Shown here: one piece after another, positions 5,544 through 8,242 of the stretch
Position numbering within the stretch: the first letter of the stretch is position 1
Layout of the letters: each line of letters opens with the position of its first letter
Assembly: GCA_030650265.1 (NCBI GenBank)
Contig: JAUSEJ010000552.1
Location: 1-8,242, forward strand
Length of the DNA stretch: 8,242 nucleotides
Source of the DNA: Dehalococcoidia bacterium
GTDB lineage: Bacteria; Chloroflexota; Dehalococcoidia; JACPQF01
Reading direction: 5' to 3'
The notes under the pieces: generated by a model
The model's input: the letters and a program-made list of their open reading frames with translations, nothing else
What the model was told of the DNA's origin: nothing
Database searches by the model: none
Program-made: the position numbers and the translations under genes

Positions 5544-7061
5544 ATGAATACCCCCAGGAACGCGCACGATCTGGCCAGAGGACGAAAATCGCTGCTCCGC
5601 CCTGGCTTTGTGGCTAGTTTGCAGGAGCGGCTGCAGGCCTCAGGCAGGTATAAGTGGCTGGTCGTCATCGTGGTCTGTCTGACAGCCCTCAATTCGACAG
5701 TCGAACAGGGTATGCTAAACGTTGCCCTGCCTATGATGACTGCCGAACTGAAGACGGACCTGACCACGATCCAGTGGGTTGTGACCGCTCAATTGGTTAT
5801 CATCACCGCCCTGCTTCTCCCTTCCGGCCGTCTGGGCGATTTTCTCGGCAGAGAACGGGTGTTCATTGGCGGCATTGGCGTAACGATTATCGGTTCTGCC
5901 CTGTGCGGGGTGTCGCAGTCGGTAGAGCAATTGATTTTCTTTCGCGTGGTTCAGGGCATCGGCGGCGCCATGATCCTGGGCAACCATCAGGCTATCATAG
6001 CCGGCGCTTTCCCCGCCGCGGAGCTCGGACGGGCGGTGGGGATGACCTCTACGACGGTGGGAATAGGTTATTTGATCGGTCCGAGCCTTGGTGGCTTCCT
6101 CGTAGACCTATTCGGTTGGCGACCATCCTTCTATGTACGGGTGGTCACCGGGCTCGTAGGGCTGGGGATTGCCTTGCTCGTTCTCAAGTCCAGTAGCCGG
6201 TCCAAGGGAGGCTTCAAGTTCGATCTTTGGGGGGCGCTGACTTTGGGTCTAAGCACGACCTTCCTTCTGCTGGCGGTCAGCCAAGGTGAGAGCAAAGGCT
6301 GGTCATCTCCCCAGATCATCATGTTCTTCGCGATATTTTTTGCTCTCCTGCTTGTCTTTGTCTGGCTGGAGAAGCGAATCAAGGACCCGTTAATCGATCT
6401 CGACGTGTTTCGCTACCGGCTGTTCACGGCGGCTTCAATAAGCAATTTTCTCAACTTCTTCTCCCTGTTTACCGTGCCGGTCCTCGTCTCTTTCTACCTT
6501 GTTCAGGTTGCCGGTTACCCTGCATCGCAAGTCGGTCTCATTTTGACGGCCCAGCCGATGATGATGGCTCTTGCCGCACCCTTTAGCGGCTGGACGTGCG
6601 ATCGCATTGACTCCCGGTATCTGGTCACGACCGGCATCATCATTGCCTGCTTCGGGCTGTTTCTTCTCAGTGGGTCGACCGTTCAAACTTCGCCGCTAAA
6701 GATAGCGGTCGAACTCGGCCTCATAGGTTTGGGAACGGGGCTTTTCATGTCACCCAACGTGCGCGATATCATGCAGTCATTGCCCCGCGATAAAATAGGT
6801 ATTGCCGGCGCTTTCGTGCCGCTCACGCGCAATCTTGGAAGCTCTTTGAGCGTGGGCGTCTTCATGGCACTCTTCGCCAGCCGCATAGTCGCCTACGGGG
6901 GCGAGGGTAGCCCTGCTTCGGGCGTGCTGGCCGAACCTGCCATTATGGTAATGGCCTTGAGAGACACATTCATTGTGGCGGCGATGGTCTTTAGTTTGAG
7001 TATCCTGGCTTCTTTGAGTCGAGGGAGAAGGGGCGCCGCTAGGGGAACAAAAGCGGTTTAG
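5544..7061 (+). CDS. MFS drug/solute exporter, DHA2 (EmrB/QacA-like) family
   Basis: A complete 505-residue integral membrane protein with the size and hydrophobic pattern of the 14-helix DHA2 group, proton-driven exporters of drugs or metabolites. A cytoplasmic N-tail of about 36 residues precedes helix 1 (37-58). Motif A, GRLGDFLGRER, is at 95-105 between helices 2 and 3. The antiporter motif C is in helix 5 (GIGYLIGPSLGG, 173-184), followed by GWRPSF, where relatives usually have GWRWIF. A later helix carries the SLFTVPVLVSFYLVQ segment (307-321), and the protein ends in a basic tail. The ATG at 5544 has AGAGGGG (5531-5537) six bases upstream. It is divergent from the thioesterase (61-bp gap) and stands alone, with no EmrA-like partner visible. 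The substrate cannot be predicted. Confidence 0.92.
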   Translation: MNTPRNAHDLARGRKSLLRPGFVASLQERLQASGRYKWLVVIVVCLTALNSTVEQGMLNVALPMMTAELKTDLTTIQWVVTAQLVIITALLLPSGRLGDFLGRERVFIGGIGVTIIGSALCGVSQSVEQLIFFRVVQGIGGAMILGNHQAIIAGAFPAAELGRAVGMTSTTVGIGYLIGPSLGGFLVDLFGWRPSFYVRVVTGLVGLGIALLVLKSSSRSKGGFKFDLWGALTLGLSTTFLLLAVSQGESKGWSSPQIIMFFAIFFALLLVFVWLEKRIKDPLIDLDVFRYRLFTAASISNFLNFFSLFTVPVLVSFYLVQVAGYPASQVGLILTAQPMMMALAAPFSGWTCDRIDSRYLVTTGIIIACFGLFLLSGSTVQTSPLKIAVELGLIGLGTGLFMSPNVRDIMQSLPRDKIGIAGAFVPLTRNLGSSLSVGVFMALFASRIVAYGGEGSPASGVLAEPAIMVMALRDTFIVAAMVFSLSILASLSRGRRGAARGTKAV

Positions 7062-7068
7062 GAAGCTT

Positions 7069-7347
7069 TCAGCCGCGGATTTGCCTGATACGCAATTCGA
7101 GGTCGGCAGCGTCCGCATACTGCTCTTGCTGGAGCTTGTAGCAGCGCTCGATGAGGAGTTGAGATAGTTTCTGGCCCCTGGCGCCGGGAATCTGCGCCGC
7201 CTCGACAAGTTCCTCAACCCGATATTCCTCGGAAAGGTGCTTTCCCAGACGCTGCATTTCGCCGACCGTCTCCCGGGCAAGTTGGGAATCATTTCCGTCG
7301 ATGGCGTATCGGAGTTTGCCGGTGAGCTTAGCCAGTTCGCCGAGCAA
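7069..7347 (-). CDS. Hypothetical helical protein (probable 3' part of a frameshifted gene)
   Basis: A 92-codon frame with composition and codon use like a real gene: mostly G or C third positions and a plausible charged helical protein (for example EEYRVEELVEAAQ and IERCYKLQQEQYADAADLELRIRQIRG). I do not recognise a family. Repeated Leu/Glu/Arg spacing suggests an all-helical or coiled-coil fold. The only start is TTG at 7347, with GGGGGAG about 10 bases upstream, too far for an ideal ribosome binding site. The upstream end overlaps by 20 bases a minus-strand frame that also looks coding, so this is more likely the C-terminal part of a longer gene than a complete one. Its stop lies 7 bp from the convergent MFS stop. 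Confidence 0.5.
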   Translation of the reverse strand: MLGELAKLTGKLRYAIDGNDSQLARETVGEMQRLGKHLSEEYRVEELVEAAQIPGARGQKLSQLLIERCYKLQQEQYADAADLELRIRQIRG

Positions 7348-7520
7348 AGGCGGACAGCTCCCCCAATGTCAGCGCCAAGCTACGGCGGAAGGTTTGCTCG
7401 TGGCGAAATGCCAGCCGATGCGCCTTAAGTACTTTGTTCAGGTACAGCGTCGTCTCCGGGTTCAGGCAGCCACTACTACGGCCTCCAATGCTCGCGTGGG
7501 ACGTCGTCAAGCTCAAACAT
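7069..7520 (-). pseudogene. Probable gene split by two frameshifts, downstream of yeiH-like gene
   Basis: Three adjoining minus-strand frames read like one protein. It starts at an ATG at 7520, 15 bp after the YeiH-like stop, encoding MFELDDVPREHWRP before TAG. The next frame (down to the TAA at 7328) gives LNPETTLYLNKVLKAHRLAF and then RRSLALTLGELSA. The third frame continues LLGELAKLTGKLRYAID to the TGA at 7069. Both changes are in the same direction. Removing one base near 7475-7482 and one base at the TTT run complementary to 7346-7348 would leave 450 bases, an exact 149-residue frame. All three segments have G/C-rich third positions. It could be a decayed gene, a case of assembly or sequencing indels, or (less likely) two small overlapping genes. 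No family recognised. Confidence 0.5.
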
Positions 7521-7535
7521 TCGCTTGATGGTTCC

Positions 7536-8242
7536 TTAGGCCAGGCCGAAGATGAAAATGATTCCTAGGCTTAAGATTGACATCACACCTGCAAGCAGAA
7601 TGCCTACCAGAAAGGGTTTGGACCCCATCGCTCGCATTCGTGCAATGTCCACGTTTAGTCCCACTGCTGCCAGCACCACGACGATCAGGAACTTCGCTAC
7701 TTCCGTCAGCATACTCGGCAGATCTCCTGGCAGCAATCCGATGCTGTTGATGGTAGCCATTCCAGCGAAGCCGAGGACAAACCACGGTATTGCTTTGAGC
7801 ACGGATGCATGCCGCTGGTTGCTTCGCACCGAAGTCATGCATCCTATCCCCACGGCAAGGGGTATCAGAAGCAAGGTGCGCGTTAGCTTCACGACTGTGG
7901 CAATGGCGCCGGCCCCGGCGCTGAAGACGTAGCTCGTGGCTATAACGGCCGAAGTATCATTCACCGATGTGCCAGCCCAGATGCCGAAGCCAAGGTTTGA
8001 GAGGTTAAGCATATTCCCTATTGCCGGATAGATCAGAACTGCCAGCATGTTGAACGAGAAGATCGTCGTCACAGCATAGGCGATCTCTGCCTCGGTAGCA
8101 GCGACGAGAGGGCCTATCGTGATGATCGCGCTCGCTCCGCAGATTGCCGTTCCCGATCCGAGGAGAGCGCCTATTTTACCAGGAAGGGAAAAACCGCGAG
8201 CGAACAGCAGGCTAAGAGAGAAAGAGAACACGAAGGACAGGA
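7536..8242 (-). CDS. YeiH/UPF0324 family putative sulfate exporter (5' partial)
   Basis: The frame runs off the right edge, so the N-terminus is missing; a GTG at 8231 is probably internal. About 235 residues are visible, against roughly 330 or more in full members. The protein is very hydrophobic with about seven visible membrane segments. Two family hallmarks are present: GTAICGASAI near the visible N-terminal side and GIWAGTSVNDTSAVIA in the middle. It ends with VGLNVDIARM and two more membrane helices (LVGILLAGVMSILSLGIIFIFGLA). Members are annotated as putative sulfate exporters, but function is poorly established. The stop TAA (7536-7538) is 15 bp from the ATG of the split helical gene, so the two were probably co-transcribed. 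Confidence 0.88.
   Translation of the reverse strand, partial: LSFVFSFSLSLLFARGFSLPGKIGALLGSGTAICGASAIITIGPLVAATEAEIAYAVTTIFSFNMLAVLIYPAIGNMLNLSNLGFGIWAGTSVNDTSAVIATSYVFSAGAGAIATVVKLTRTLLLIPLAVGIGCMTSVRSNQRHASVLKAIPWFVLGFAGMATINSIGLLPGDLPSMLTEVAKFLIVVVLAAVGLNVDIARMRAMGSKPFLVGILLAGVMSILSLGIIFIFGLA

Noticed and set aside
5483..5767. Longer thioesterase with an N-terminal extension
   Set aside because: The extension is antisense to the MFS gene and the promoter; the hotdog domain and ribosome binding site support the start at 5482.
7050..7069. AAAGC/GCTTT inverted repeat between the convergent MFS and hypothetical genes as a bidirectional terminator
   Set aside because: The stem is only 5 AT-rich pairs, lies mostly inside the MFS stop region and has no T-run on either side.

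Overview
This window looks like ordinary bacterial chromosome, moderately GC-rich, with tightly packed genes and Shine-Dalgarno starts. The source organism cannot be named firmly. The PurA variant (a GGNNAGHT motif preceded by R-F-S) and the association of a sugar isomerase, a hydroxyacid dehydrogenase and an unusual ferredoxin remind me of Chloroflexota (Dehalococcoidia-like) genomes. That is a tentative inference from memory, not a database result.

Left block (1-2580, + strand): a probable three-gene operon. A 5'-truncated TIM-barrel sugar-phosphate isomerase/epimerase overlaps (ATGA) an NAD(P)H-type D-2-hydroxyacid dehydrogenase of the glyoxylate/hydroxypyruvate reductase type. It is followed 43 bp later by a cysteine-rich protein with two C-terminal [4Fe-4S] ferredoxin motifs plus two extra N-terminal cysteine groups. 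The set suggests sugar-acid or short hydroxyacid metabolism linked to an iron-sulfur electron carrier; the substrate is unknown.

Middle block (2581-3788): about 340 bp of gene-free sequence of lower GC with several inverted repeats, then a minus-strand type II toxin-antitoxin operon. This pairs an AbrB/MazE-like antitoxin with a Doc (Fic-fold) toxin. The antitoxin promoter, with an inverted repeat across its -35, is divergent from the purA promoter. The purA leader contains two hairpins just before a strong ribosome binding site.

Right block (3789-8242): complete purA (adenylosuccinate synthetase) meets a minus-strand PaaI-type hotdog thioesterase tail to tail, and their stop codons share the four bases CTAG. 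The thioesterase is divergent from a 14-helix DHA2-type MFS exporter. The exporter converges on a minus-strand pair: a partial YeiH/UPF0324 family transporter cut by the right edge, followed after 15 bp by a small helical gene that appears split over three reading frames by two single-base shifts (about 149 aa if restored).

No tRNA, rRNA, CRISPR array, insertion sequence or convincing intrinsic terminator was seen. The points most worth checking are the multi-cysteine ferredoxin, the AbrB-Doc pairing, the purA leader hairpins, the CTAG-sharing convergent stops and the double-frameshifted gene.
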